A DNA stretch of 33,736 nt from an uncultured Christensenella sp. (GCA_949282135.1 CASDOR010000013.1:1-33736); one strand, 5' to 3'; numbered from the stretch's first letter, positions 13,877 to 23,392 are shown. The notes: a model not told the origin generated them from the letters alone. Program-made: numbers and translations.

Positions 13877-15070
13877 ATGACTATTACGGTTGTGTGTGAT
13901 GTCTTAGGTGTAGAAAATAATGGCACAACGATAGCCGCAATGAACCTAATTAGATTTTTGAAATCTCAGGGACACGAGGTAAGAGTACTTTGTGCAGACC
14001 AAGATAGGAAAGGTGAGGATGGATACTATATAGTTCCAAACTATAAATTTCCAAAAATTATTGATAACTACATAAAAAAGGTTGGGGTGACACTTGCAAA
14101 ACCTGATGAAGAAATAGTAAAGAGTACAATTAAGGGTTCCGACGTTGTACACATTATGGTGCCTCTTACTCTTGGCATGTACGCATGTAAGGTTGCACGC
14201 AAGTTAAATTTGCCTATTACAGCTGGTTTTCACATGCAAGCTGAGAATTTTACATCTCACATTAAGGCAAACAACTTTAAGTTTGTTAACAATTATGTTT
14301 ACAAATTTATTTGGAAGCACATGTATCAGTACGTTGATGGAATTCATTATCCTACTAGGTTTATAAGGGAAATATTTGAAAGTCGAATAAAAAAGGAGAC
14401 TAAGGGATACGTCATTTCAAATGGAGTAAATAGTTACGTAAAAAAACAGAATATTGAAAAGCCTAAAGAATTGCAAGACAAGATTATTATTTTAAGCACG
14501 GGAAGGTATTCAAGGGAAAAATCTCAAGATACTCTTATTAAGGCAATAATGCACTCTAAGTATAAAGATAAAATCCAACTTATTTTAGGTGGACTTGGTG
14601 CTAAAGAAAAATATTATAGGAGACTTTCAAAAAAGCTTCCTATAAAACCTATTTTTAAATTTTTTTCTAGGACAGAAATAATTGACGTTTTAAATTACTG
14701 CGACCTCTATGTTCATCCAGCGGAGGTGGAGCTTGAAGGGATTGCGTGTTTAGAGGCGATTGCTTGTGGGAAACTTACTATAGTGTCAAACTCAAAACTT
14801 TCTGCAACTAAGGAGTTTGCAATAGATGACACGTGTAGGTTTAAGAATAGAAACCCTAGGAGTCTAGCCCAAGTCATTGACTATTGGATAGAACATCCTG
14901 ACAAAAAACGTGAGTATGAGAGAAAATATCTTGAGTCGTCAAGCATATTTAATCAAGAAGAGTGTATGAAGAGAATGGAAAATATGCTTTTTGAGGTTAC
15001 TCAAAACAAAAAACAAGAAAATGAACAAAAAGAAAAAGAGCAAATAAAAAGTGAAAAAATAGAAAATTAG
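13877..15070 (+). CDS. GT4-family glycosyltransferase
   Basis: ATG 13877 (MTITVVCDVLGVENNG) has AAGGAG 7 bases upstream and fits the family start; an upstream in-frame extension to 13793 does not. The 397-residue protein is a GT-B enzyme: N-terminal Rossmann half with the acceptor loop GVENNGTTIAAMNL, a central GYVISNGVN linker, then the nucleotide-sugar half (ILSTGRYSREKSQDTLIKA) and the E-x7-E signature in EVELEGIACLEAIACG (residues ~283-296). The last 30 residues are a charged K/E tail. Similar enzymes transfer glucose or galactose to diacylglycerol or other lipids at the inner membrane face, so glycolipid synthesis is a reasonable but unproven role. It converges with the acyltransferase-like gene. 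Confidence 0.85.
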   Translation: MTITVVCDVLGVENNGTTIAAMNLIRFLKSQGHEVRVLCADQDRKGEDGYYIVPNYKFPKIIDNYIKKVGVTLAKPDEEIVKSTIKGSDVVHIMVPLTLGMYACKVARKLNLPITAGFHMQAENFTSHIKANNFKFVNNYVYKFIWKHMYQYVDGIHYPTRFIREIFESRIKKETKGYVISNGVNSYVKKQNIEKPKELQDKIIILSTGRYSREKSQDTLIKAIMHSKYKDKIQLILGGLGAKEKYYRRLSKKLPIKPIFKFFSRTEIIDVLNYCDLYVHPAEVELEGIACLEAIACGKLTIVSNSKLSATKEFAIDDTCRFKNRNPRSLAQVIDYWIEHPDKKREYERKYLESSSIFNQEECMKRMENMLFEVTQNKKQENEQKEKEQIKSEKIEN

Positions 15071-15096
15071 ACAAAAAAGTAAGGGTAAGTGTGAGG

Positions 15097-15128
15097 TAAA
15101 AAAAGAAGAGTCTTAAACTGACTCTTCT
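15097..15128 (-). terminator. terminator overlapping the end of the acyltransferase gene
   Basis: AGAAGAGTC and GACTCTTCT form the stem around a loop that contains the stop codon (15113-15115), followed on the minus strand by a long T-run. The last codons of the gene are thus part of the terminator. The A-run on the plus side allows use by the convergent gene only weakly. Confidence 0.75.
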
Positions 15129-15730
15129 GTAGGAACTTGTACAACTTCCTCCTCTAATTCATTTATTACCGCATGTCTTGTTTTAAAGTCATAAACGATT
15201 TTTAATCTATACCTATTGTACCTTTGAATAACATATGAAAGGGAATTTAAGAAAAAGTTGACCGCTAAAATTGGTAGAACAAAATAGTAATCACGTGGAC
15301 CAAAGAAGAAAAGGGCTGTAAGTGGGAGAATGGCGGCGAGTCCATGCAAGACTTCAGCAAAACACGTCTCAGATAAAAACTTCCTTAGATATTTGGCTTC
15401 TGTTGATTGAATACTCTTCTTTGAAAAGCCTGCAGTGTGACCCATTTCAGGGATTTTGTCTTTCCAGGACTTTATTTTAAGTTTTTCATAAAATATTGTT
15501 TCTTTTTTTTCTACCTTAAAAATCCTTTTTTCATGATTGTAGACTTTGTCAAAAGGTAAGCATACTCTAAGTGTCAAGGCTAAAATGCCTAGAATTATGA
15601 GACAATAAAAATTAACAAGAAATGGGGCAACAATAGCATAGGTCATGCTTATACTCCCATTTAAGGCGTTTATAATCGCAAGGCCAACGGTGAAAATCAT
15701 TGTAAAAAGTACTAATAAAAAATGAAACAT
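15113..15730 (-). CDS. CrtO-like acyltransferase family membrane protein
   Basis: The 205-residue protein starts at ATG 15730 with AAAGGA upstream. It has two N-terminal membrane segments (about 3-25 and 30-56) and two more near 125-170. Between and after them lie family features of glycosyl-4,4'-diaponeurosporenoate acyltransferase (CrtO): a FxxEKxxxxFYEKLKIKSWKDKIPEMG stretch around residues 70-97, YLRKFLSETCFAEVLHGL (113-130) with the ET-x-xAE-x-x-H pattern, and VIQRYNRYRL near 166-175. CrtO acylates the sugar of staphyloxanthin in staphylococci. No carotenoid genes are visible here, so the natural substrate is more likely another glycolipid, perhaps one made by the neighbouring GT4 enzyme. 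Confidence 0.65.
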   Translation of the reverse strand: MFHFLLVLFTMIFTVGLAIINALNGSISMTYAIVAPFLVNFYCLIILGILALTLRVCLPFDKVYNHEKRIFKVEKKETIFYEKLKIKSWKDKIPEMGHTAGFSKKSIQSTEAKYLRKFLSETCFAEVLHGLAAILPLTALFFFGPRDYYFVLPILAVNFFLNSLSYVIQRYNRYRLKIVYDFKTRHAVINELEEEVVQVPTEESV

Positions 15731-15829
15731 AATCTTTTTTCCTTTGATTTTGTTTAATTTGATGTTAATATGTGTTTTTTATATAGATTGTAATTCAAAA
15801 GTAGATAAAATACAAGTGTTTTTATCAAA

Positions 15830-16095
15830 AATAATTTGGTATAAATAGTAAAAACGACTTGGTATAATTAGTAATGAATAATTTGGTATAAATAGTAAAA
15901 ACGACTTGGTATAGTTAGTAATGAATAATTTGGTATAAATGGTAAAAAATAACTTGATATAGTTAGTAATAAATAATTTGGTGTAATAAAAAATTTGGTG
16001 TAACTTAAGAAAGATATCTTGGCGTAGTTAGTAATAAGCCTTGTATAATGCATAATTAAAAAATAATTTGGTATAAACGCTAAAAATAATTTGCC
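15830..16095. repeat. tandem tract of ~12 degenerate 23/24-bp repeats
   Basis: The core TTGGTATAA(A/T) recurs with TTGG starting near 15836, 15859, 15883, 15906, 15930, 15954, 15978, 15995, 16019, 16041, 16068 and 16091. The first copies form a 47-bp higher-order unit made of two unlike halves (AATTTGGTATAAATAGTAA and ACTTGGTATAATTAGTAA). It fills the space between two divergent genes. No coding frame is convincing. The rest of 15731-16282 is plain AT-rich spacer. Confidence 0.85.
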
Positions 16096-16282
16096 ATAAT
16101 CTTACAAAAAATATACAATATTTGAGGAAACTTAGCTGTTTGTGCTTGATTTTAAAACTTTATTGAAAGAGGGCAAAAACAATTTGCTAGGAGTTATAGT
16201 CGTAAGATAAACGAAATTGTGGCGGAAATATAAATATAAGTTTCACTATTGACAATACTAACTAAAAAGAGGAGTAAATCAA

Positions 16283-19117
16283 ATGACAAGTACAAAGTAT
16301 AGAGTTTTGTTTTGGTTTTTTTCAATATTCTTGGCATTTAGCTTATTCGTTTTATCTATTGTCTTTGTTTTGGCGTCTCCAACTCATAATATAGGCTCTC
16401 AAATTGGTGTCAACTATGAGGCTCCAGTTGGTGTTAATTTAAACTTTGTCAATAATACAGGTAGTGACGTTATTAGCGACGCGTATGAAATAAGGTATAA
16501 CGAAGATATAACGCAGTTTTACATAGAGGGGATTGTGCCTTCCTCCGCTACATACCAAGAGGGAAGCATAATAAATGACAAAGGTCAAGAGTTTTACTAT
16601 TTCTCAAATGTCCCACAAGACGACAATGGCAACGTGATTGGCAATGCAGGTGAGGGAAGTGCAGCAGCAAGTACGCAACAAAGTAGTGAAAATGTAACCT
16701 TAAGTGAAGGAGTCTCAACTTTAGAGGATTCTTTTGTAAATATACCGGAAAATAAAAATATACTTGCCAAAAGATATTATCCATCTTCGTCAACTGACCC
16801 TATTTGGTACGATTTGCCAGAGGCTGATATTGAACTATATTCGACCTTCCTTACCCCAAATTGCACAGATGGGACAGATGCTACAATAGGCGCCAACACC
16901 GATATAGTCATCTCTCACCAAGTGACAAGCATCCCAGATGACGCCTTTCGAGGTTCTTCGTCAACTCCAGGAGTAGTCAAAAGTGTAGTCATCCCAAATG
17001 GGATTACAAGCATTGGGAGTTACGCGTTTTACTATAACTACACCCTATCAAACGTTATACTCCCAAGCACTCTTACAACAATTAATACTTATGCATTCTA
17101 CAATTGCTATGGATTAACAAGTATTACAGTACCACAAAAGGTTGCGAGTATAGGGAGTTCTGCTTTTTCTAATAACTATAAACTAATTGAAGTGAATAAT
17201 TTGTCAAATTTAAATATTAGAAAAGATAGTAGTTCGTATGGATATACTGGCTACTATGCTGAAGAGGTGTTTGATAGTATAAATTATGACTCAAAATTAA
17301 AATTATATGGTGAAGGGGTTGTTATGTATGAAAATGCTGAGGACTCAATTTATCATGCTATGGGTATTATAGGAGGGGTAAGTACAAATGTAGTACTTCC
17401 TACAACTAGTTATGACTATGACATTTACGCATATGCGTTTTATTATAACAATAATATTGCAAGTGTTGCAATCCCAAGTTCAGTTACGAGTACAGGAAAT
17501 TATGCATTTAGATATTGCAGTAGTCTCACCTCAATTACAATACCAGATAGTGTCACGAGTATAGGAACTTATGCATTTTCTAATTGCAGTAGTCTCTCCT
17601 CAATTACAATCCCTGAGAGTGTTACGAGTATAGGAGATTCTGCATTTTATAATTGCAGTAACATACAAAAACTCTATATAGATGATTTAACAGATTATCT
17701 AAATATCTCATATGGTTCCGGTTCAAGCCCATTATATTCTACAAATCAAGCAGTTAGCCTATATGTAGAAGGAGAACTTATTACAAATCTTGTTATACCT
17801 GAAGGAGTAAAAACAATTCCTGGCTATGCATTTAAAAGAGTTAGTAATATTACAAGTGTTACAATTCCAACTAGTGTTACGAGTATAGGAGGTGCTGCAT
17901 TTTATAGTTGCAGTAGTCTCACCTCAATTACAATCCCAGATAGTGTCACGAGTATAGGATATTCTGCATTTCAATATTGCAGTAGCCTTGAAACTGTAAC
18001 CTTTGGAGAAAACTCACAACTTACGAGTATAGGAAGTTCTGCATTTTATAATTGCAGTAGTCTCACCTCAATTACAATCCCAGATAGTGTCACGAGTATA
18101 GGAGAATATGCATTTTATGATTGCAGTAGTCTCACCTCAATTACAATCCCAGATAGTGTCACGAGTATAGGAAGTTATGCATTTAGTGATTGCAGTAGTC
18201 TTGAAACTGTAACCTTTGGAGAAAACTCACAACTTACGAGTATAGGAAGTTATGCATTTAGATATTGCACTAGTCTCACCTCAATTACAATACCAGAGAG
18301 TGTCACGAGTATAAGAGATTATACATTTTATGAATGCAGTAGTCTCACCTCTATAACAATACCAGAAAGTGTCACGAGTATAGGAAGTTATGCGTTTGAT
18401 GGTTGCAGTAGTCTTGGAACTGTAGATTTTAAAGAAAATTCACAACTCACGAGTATAGGAAGTCAGGCATTTTATAATTGTGATAGTCTCACCTCTATTA
18501 CAATCCCTGGAGGAGTAACAAGTATAGGAAGTTATGCATTTGATGGTTGCAGTAACATACAAGAATTACATATAGATAATTTAACAAGTTATCTAAATAT
18601 TTCATATGATAGTAGCTCTTCAAGACCATTATACTCTACAAATCAAGCAGTCAGTTTATATGTGGGAAAAGATCTTATTACAAATCTTGTTATACCTGAA
18701 GGAATAACAGTAATACCTAGTTATGCATTTAGAAGAGTTAATATTACAGGTGTCACAATCCCAAATAGTGTCACGAGTATAGGAAATGTTGCATTTTACA
18801 GTTGCGATAGTCTCACCTCTATTACAATACCAGAGGGTGTCACGAGTATAGGATATGAAGCATTTTACAGTTGCGATAGTCTTACCTTTATTACAATACC
18901 AGATAGTGTCACGAGTATAGAAAATTATGCATTTAGGTATTGTGATAATCTTACAATATATTGTGAGGCAAGTAGTCAGCCTAGTGGGTGGGATTATTAT
19001 TGGAACTCCACACATTGCCCTGAATATTGGGGGCTTAATATCGAGTGGGAGTATGATGAGGTGACGGGGGAGCCTAAGCCTATTAGTGGATCGCATAGTG
19101 GTGAGACTACAGGATAA
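16283..19117 (+). CDS. BspA-like leucine-rich-repeat (LRR_5) exported protein
   Basis: The 944-residue protein has AAAGAGGAG before ATG 16283. A basic start and hydrophobic segment (residues ~9-31) form a signal peptide or anchor. Residues ~35-200 are a unique region (GVNLNFVNNTGSDVISDAYEIRYNE...). From about residue 210 to 925 there are some twenty-five BspA/TpLRR repeats of 23 residues with consensus LTSITIPDSVTSIGSYAFYNCSS, interrupted twice by a longer insert of the form IQKLYIDDLTDYLNISY...SLYVEGELITNLVIPEGV. There is no LPXTG or choline-binding end; the C-terminus reads EWEYDEVTGEPKPISGSHSGETTG. Such proteins act at the cell surface in adhesion or host binding in other species. Repeats are also near-identical at DNA level, so copy number may vary. 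Confidence 0.9.
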   Translation: MTSTKYRVLFWFFSIFLAFSLFVLSIVFVLASPTHNIGSQIGVNYEAPVGVNLNFVNNTGSDVISDAYEIRYNEDITQFYIEGIVPSSATYQEGSIINDKGQEFYYFSNVPQDDNGNVIGNAGEGSAAASTQQSSENVTLSEGVSTLEDSFVNIPENKNILAKRYYPSSSTDPIWYDLPEADIELYSTFLTPNCTDGTDATIGANTDIVISHQVTSIPDDAFRGSSSTPGVVKSVVIPNGITSIGSYAFYYNYTLSNVILPSTLTTINTYAFYNCYGLTSITVPQKVASIGSSAFSNNYKLIEVNNLSNLNIRKDSSSYGYTGYYAEEVFDSINYDSKLKLYGEGVVMYENAEDSIYHAMGIIGGVSTNVVLPTTSYDYDIYAYAFYYNNNIASVAIPSSVTSTGNYAFRYCSSLTSITIPDSVTSIGTYAFSNCSSLSSITIPESVTSIGDSAFYNCSNIQKLYIDDLTDYLNISYGSGSSPLYSTNQAVSLYVEGELITNLVIPEGVKTIPGYAFKRVSNITSVTIPTSVTSIGGAAFYSCSSLTSITIPDSVTSIGYSAFQYCSSLETVTFGENSQLTSIGSSAFYNCSSLTSITIPDSVTSIGEYAFYDCSSLTSITIPDSVTSIGSYAFSDCSSLETVTFGENSQLTSIGSYAFRYCTSLTSITIPESVTSIRDYTFYECSSLTSITIPESVTSIGSYAFDGCSSLGTVDFKENSQLTSIGSQAFYNCDSLTSITIPGGVTSIGSYAFDGCSNIQELHIDNLTSYLNISYDSSSSRPLYSTNQAVSLYVGKDLITNLVIPEGITVIPSYAFRRVNITGVTIPNSVTSIGNVAFYSCDSLTSITIPEGVTSIGYEAFYSCDSLTFITIPDSVTSIENYAFRYCDNLTIYCEASSQPSGWDYYWNSTHCPEYWGLNIEWEYDEVTGEPKPISGSHSGETTG

Positions 19118-19469
19118 TGCAAATTGGGGCTCTTTATGGAGTGTCAGTGCTTATTGAGTAAAAGGAATGGTGATTTTACTGACGAGGGAGTGCGGTGGTT
19201 TATTGGTGGTAGGTTGAGTTTAGGTTCATTTGGTAAAAGTTATTTGTGATGGGTAGAGGAGTGCGGTAAAGGTTAGTGACAAGTAGTAGAGCTAGTATAA
19301 GGGGAGTGCGGTCACGAGAGGTGGCGAAGTCGTCTCTCGTGGTCGCACGTTTTATGAGGGGCAAGGTTAGGTTAAGTGGGGAGGAAAGAAATTAGTATTT
19401 TAATATAATTGACTTTTAGGGGTAAAAGTAATACACTACTAGTTGTTAATTAAAAAGGTGAAAGAAGAT
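19118..19469. other. LRR-leuS spacer with a large hairpin
   Basis: The spacer is G-richer than its surroundings and holds the 9-mer GAGTGCGGT three times (about 19186, 19257 and 19305). The last copy begins a 15-bp stem, GTGCGGTCACGAGAG (19306-19320) with CTCTCGTGGTCGCAC (19334-19348), which includes two G-U pairs and precedes GTTTTATG. It is a plausible terminator for the LRR gene or a structured leuS leader element. No T-box sequence is present. Confidence 0.55.
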
Positions 19470-21872
19470 ATGGATTACAGTAGAATTGAAAAGAAGTGGC
19501 AAGATATTTGGGAAAAAGAAAAAGTTTTTGAGGCACAAGATTTTAGTTCTAAGCCAAAATTTTATGGGCTTATAGAATTTCCTTATCCATCTGGGACAGG
19601 GTTACATATAGGACACATTAAGGCTTTTTCTTCAATGGAAGTTGTATCTCGAATGAAGAGGCTTCAAGGATACAATGTATTATTTCCTATAGGCTGGGAT
19701 GCGTTTGGACTTCCAACTGAAAACTATGCAATAAAACACAATATTCCGCCACGTATTGCGACTGACGAAAATATTAAGAACATAAAAAAGCAACTAAGAA
19801 AGAGTGGCTTTTCTTTTGATTGGAACAGGGAGATAGACACGACAGACGAAAACTACTATAAGTGGACACAGTGGATTTTCTCTAAAATGTATGAACGCGG
19901 TCTTGCGTACAAAAGTAAGGCACTAGTTAATTATTGTCCTAGTTGTGATGTAATTTTATCAAATGAGGAATCTCAAGGGGGAGTGTGTGATAGGTGTTCG
20001 TCTCAAGTTGTGCAAAAGGAAAAAGAAGTTTGGTTTTTAAAGATTAGAGATTATGCTGAGAGACTTCTTAAAAATTTAGACGACCTTGATTTTCCGGAAC
20101 GAGTCAAAGAGGAGCAAAGGCATTGGATTGGCAAAAGTGAAGGGGCAGAGGTCGACTTTAAAGTAAGCATAAAAGGGCAAGTTGTTGACACTCTTAAAAT
20201 TTATACTACAAGGTGCGATACACTCCTCGGTGTAACCTTTATGGTTGTTGCACCAGAGCATCCAATACTTAAAAAGTACGAAAAAGACATTGAAAACCTT
20301 GCCGAGCTTAAAAAGTATCAAGATGAAGCTAAGAAAAAAAGCGAGTTTGACAGAGTTCAACTCAACAAAGACAAAACAGGGGTTGAGGTTAAAGGAATAA
20401 GAGGAATAAATCCTATTACAGACGAAGAAGTGCCTATTTTTGTTTCTGACTACGTAATGATGGGGTATGGTACTGGGGCTATTATGGCAGTGCCAGCACA
20501 TGACAACAGAGACTATGATTTTGCAAAGAAGTTTGGCATTAATATTAAGCCAGTTATCAAGGGTGGAGACATTGAAAAAGGACCTTACACTGACATAAAT
20601 GATGGTGAAATGATTAATTCTGGGTTCTTAAATGGTTTAAAGGTTGAAAGTGCAAAGAAAAAGATGCTTGAATACCTTGAAGAGAAGGGCATTGGCGTAA
20701 AAAAGACTAACTATCAAATGAAAGACTGGGCATTCAATAGGCAAAGATATTGGGGAGAACCATTTCCAATTGTTTATTGTGACAAGTGCGGTACTGTGCT
20801 TGTTCCAGAAAAGGATTTGCCGGTCAAACTTCCAGATGTCAAGGAGTTTAAGCCAAGCAAAAACGGAGAGTCGCCACTAGCAAGTGTTTCTGAGTGGGTA
20901 AACTGCAAGTGCCCAAAGTGCGGAGGAAAAGCCAAGCGAGAAACTGACACTATGCCACAATGGGCGGGGTCTAGTTGGTATTTCTTAAGATATATGGATC
21001 CACATAATGCTAAGGAGTTTGCAAGTCTTGATAAACTTAAATATTGGGGTCCGGTTGATTGGTACAATGGTGGTATGGAACACGTGACGCGTCACTTAAT
21101 TTATTCAAGATTTTGGAATATGTTCTTATTTGACATTGGGGTTGTGCCTTTTGAGGAGCCTTACAAAAAAAGAAGTACGCAAGGTTTGGTGCTCGGCGAA
21201 GACGGAAATAAAATGAGTAAGAGTCTTGGTAATGTCGTTGACTTTACTGAGATTATTGATAGCTACGGGGCGGATGTCTTGAGGATGTATATTCTCTTTA
21301 TGGCAGACTATGAAAGTGCTGCACCTTGGAGTAGTAAAAATATTAATGGTTGCAAAAGGTTTATTGAAAGAGTTGAAAGAATGGAAAGTTTAGTTGATAG
21401 TTATGAAGGAGTGCACATTGAGCACGTGACTATTCTAAATGACCTAATTTCTAAAGTTACAAGTGACATAAATACTCTTAAATTTAATACCGCAATTAGT
21501 GCTCTTATGACTTTTGTAAACACAATCTATCAAGATAAATACTTATCAAAAACTGAATTTGCTGAGTTTTTGACCTTGCTTTATCCATTTGCACCTCATT
21601 TTAGCGAAGAAATGAATGAGAGACTAGGCAATAAAACATATTTATGTAAATCTAATTGGCCAAGTTTAAGAGAGGACAATTCTAAAAAGCAGGTAAAACT
21701 TCCAGTTCAAATTAATGGTAAGATGAAAGACTTAATTGTAATTGACGAGGATTTAGAGGAAGATAAGGTCATTGAAAAAGTAAAGCAAAATGAAAAATTA
21801 AACGCACTTTTGCTAGGTGGTATAAAGAAAGTAATATACGTGAAAAATAAAATTATTAATTTGATTGTATAA
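19470..21872 (+). CDS. leuS: leucyl-tRNA synthetase
   Basis: ATG 19470 (MDYSRIEKKWQDIWEKEKVF) has AAAGGTG upstream and matches the usual family start; an earlier TTG at 19443 is unlikely. The 800-residue class Ia enzyme joins leucine to tRNA-Leu. It has the HIGH motif at residues 46-49 (SGTGLHIGH), a zinc-knuckle pair (CPSCDVILS...CDRC), the CP1 editing domain with TRCDTLLGVTFMVVAPEHP and GTGAIMAVPAHDNRDYDFA, a second Cys-rich loop (CDKCGT...CKCPKCGG), the signature GSSWYFLRYMDPHN, KMSKS at 581-585, the anticodon-binding helical domain and a short C-terminal domain (LPVQINGKMKDLIVI). All landmarks are intact. A terminator follows directly. Confidence 0.98.
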   Translation: MDYSRIEKKWQDIWEKEKVFEAQDFSSKPKFYGLIEFPYPSGTGLHIGHIKAFSSMEVVSRMKRLQGYNVLFPIGWDAFGLPTENYAIKHNIPPRIATDENIKNIKKQLRKSGFSFDWNREIDTTDENYYKWTQWIFSKMYERGLAYKSKALVNYCPSCDVILSNEESQGGVCDRCSSQVVQKEKEVWFLKIRDYAERLLKNLDDLDFPERVKEEQRHWIGKSEGAEVDFKVSIKGQVVDTLKIYTTRCDTLLGVTFMVVAPEHPILKKYEKDIENLAELKKYQDEAKKKSEFDRVQLNKDKTGVEVKGIRGINPITDEEVPIFVSDYVMMGYGTGAIMAVPAHDNRDYDFAKKFGINIKPVIKGGDIEKGPYTDINDGEMINSGFLNGLKVESAKKKMLEYLEEKGIGVKKTNYQMKDWAFNRQRYWGEPFPIVYCDKCGTVLVPEKDLPVKLPDVKEFKPSKNGESPLASVSEWVNCKCPKCGGKAKRETDTMPQWAGSSWYFLRYMDPHNAKEFASLDKLKYWGPVDWYNGGMEHVTRHLIYSRFWNMFLFDIGVVPFEEPYKKRSTQGLVLGEDGNKMSKSLGNVVDFTEIIDSYGADVLRMYILFMADYESAAPWSSKNINGCKRFIERVERMESLVDSYEGVHIEHVTILNDLISKVTSDINTLKFNTAISALMTFVNTIYQDKYLSKTEFAEFLTLLYPFAPHFSEEMNERLGNKTYLCKSNWPSLREDNSKKQVKLPVQINGKMKDLIVIDEDLEEDKVIEKVKQNEKLNALLLGGIKKVIYVKNKIINLIV

Positions 21873-21874
21873 AA

Positions 21875-21912
21875 AACTTCTCCTTAGTAAGTACACTAGG
21901 GAGATTTTTTTT
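21875..21912 (+). terminator. terminator after leuS
   Basis: TCTCCTTAG and CTAGGGAGA pair (one wobble/bulge) followed by TTTTTTTTG. Confidence 0.88.
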
Positions 21913-22180
21913 GAATCAAAATGAGAAAGTTTACGACCTTTTAAGTTTTAGTAATAGAGATGACTAAAAAATGCGAGAGAGGGAGCTTTGATTTTGTTAG
22001 CAAATTAGTTTAATTGTTTTTGTATAAGGAGAAGGCTAGGAAATAAAAACATTTTTTATTTGCGTTTTTTTAAAAAAAGTAGTGATATGGGGTTAAGTTA
22101 TTGGAAAAACAAATGAAGTAAAAACTTTCTTGCCTTTTTGTTTGGTTAAATTTATAATAAATATAGGAGAAATGTGATAA
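21913..22180. other. spacer before the U32 gene
   Basis: AT-rich, no gene. I see no consensus promoter, though one must serve the downstream gene. Confidence 0.35.
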
Positions 22181-23392
22181 ATGTATGAAATTTTAAGTCC
22201 TGCTGGTAATATGGAAAAATTGAAAACAGCGGTATATTTTGGGGCTTCGGCTGTATATTTTAGTGGAAAGAGTTTTGGGCTAAGGGCTTCGGCTGGTAAT
22301 TTTAGTAGTGAAGAAATAAAAGAGGCGGTGGAGTTCTGCCATAAGCACAGTGTGAAAGCATATGTGACTGTTAATATTGTCGCTCATAATAGAGATTTTG
22401 ATGGCTTAAAAGAGTATTTAGTAAGTCTAGAAGAAAGTAAGGTTGATGGCATAATTGTAAGCGACTTAGGTATTATGACTTTTGCAAAAGAGTACGCGCC
22501 AGGGCTAGATATTCATGTTAGCACCCAGGCGAATGTGACTAACAAATATACTGCAAAGTTTTATGCTGATATGGGGGCAAAAAGAATTGTGCTTGCTCGT
22601 GAAATGACCTTAACAGAAATAAAGGAAATTCATGAATATTTAGGAGATAAGGTCGAGCTTGAGGCTTTTGTGCACGGAGCAATGTGTATTAGTTATTCGG
22701 GGAGATGTTTACTTAGCAACTTTTTGACAAATAGAGACGGAAATAAAGGTGCTTGCGTACAGGCATGCAGGTGGAAGTATACCATTAATGAGGTAAGTAG
22801 AACAAATGAAAAACTACCTATTATGGAAGATGAAAGGGGTACATATATTTTAAATAGCAAAGACTTAAACATGATTGAGCATTTGGACGATTTAGTAAAG
22901 GCAGGAGTTACAAGTTTTAAGATTGAAGGTAGGATGAAAACTTCGTATTATGTGGCAACAGTTACTAATGCCTACAAGCGAGCACTTAATGATTATTTAT
23001 CAAAAAAAGAGTTTAATCATAAGCTTCTTTTAGAGCTAGATAAGGCAAGTAATAGAGGGTACACAACTGGGTTTTATTATAAAGATAAAATGGACGAGAA
23101 AAGCGAGAGACTAGACTCTAGTGCTCCTAGTCAAACCTATGAATACATGGCTATAGTGCTAGAGAGTAAAAAGGGAGAAGTGAGTGTAGAACAAAGAAAT
23201 AATTTTAAAGTAGGTGACACTCTTGAAATTTTAAGTCCGGGGGATTCCTTTAATAAAAGCTTTATTGTCAAAAAAATGAAAAATGAAAAGGGTGAAGAAG
23301 TAGAGACTGCTAAAATTGTTCAAGAAAAATTAATTCTCAATTGTCCTTTTGAACTTCATAAAGGCGACATATTAAGAAAAAAAGTTGAGTAA
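22181..23392 (+). CDS. trhP: peptidase U32-family protein (tRNA U34 hydroxylation, TrhP/YrrO-like)
   Basis: The 403-residue protein has AGGAGAAA before ATG 22181 and is full length for the U32 group. The N-terminal TIM-barrel begins EILSPAGNMEKLKTAVYFGASAVYF, with the family stretch HVSTQANVTNKYTAKFYADMGAKRIVLAREM. The U32 signature VHGAMCISYSGRCLLSNFLTNRDGNKGACVQACRW holds Cys169, Cys176, Cys192 and Cys196, expected to bind an iron-sulfur cluster. A C-terminal beta-domain (EVSVEQRNNFKVGDTLEILSPG) follows. In Bacillus and E. coli such proteins are needed for 5-hydroxyuridine at tRNA position 34, using prephenate. The usual TrhP1/TrhO partner genes (YrrN, YrrM) are not next to it here. Confidence 0.9.
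   Translation: MYEILSPAGNMEKLKTAVYFGASAVYFSGKSFGLRASAGNFSSEEIKEAVEFCHKHSVKAYVTVNIVAHNRDFDGLKEYLVSLEESKVDGIIVSDLGIMTFAKEYAPGLDIHVSTQANVTNKYTAKFYADMGAKRIVLAREMTLTEIKEIHEYLGDKVELEAFVHGAMCISYSGRCLLSNFLTNRDGNKGACVQACRWKYTINEVSRTNEKLPIMEDERGTYILNSKDLNMIEHLDDLVKAGVTSFKIEGRMKTSYYVATVTNAYKRALNDYLSKKEFNHKLLLELDKASNRGYTTGFYYKDKMDEKSERLDSSAPSQTYEYMAIVLESKKGEVSVEQRNNFKVGDTLEILSPGDSFNKSFIVKKMKNEKGEEVETAKIVQEKLILNCPFELHKGDILRKKVE

Noticed and set aside
15868..16053. Minus-strand frame of 61 residues in the repeat tract
   Set aside because: It simply translates the 47-bp repeats, with low-complexity Y/L/S/I content and no start site.
17480..18960. Regularly spaced repeats that could suggest a CRISPR array
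   Set aside because: The 69-bp periodicity lies in one open frame encoding leucine-rich repeats; the repeat is not separated by unique spacers.
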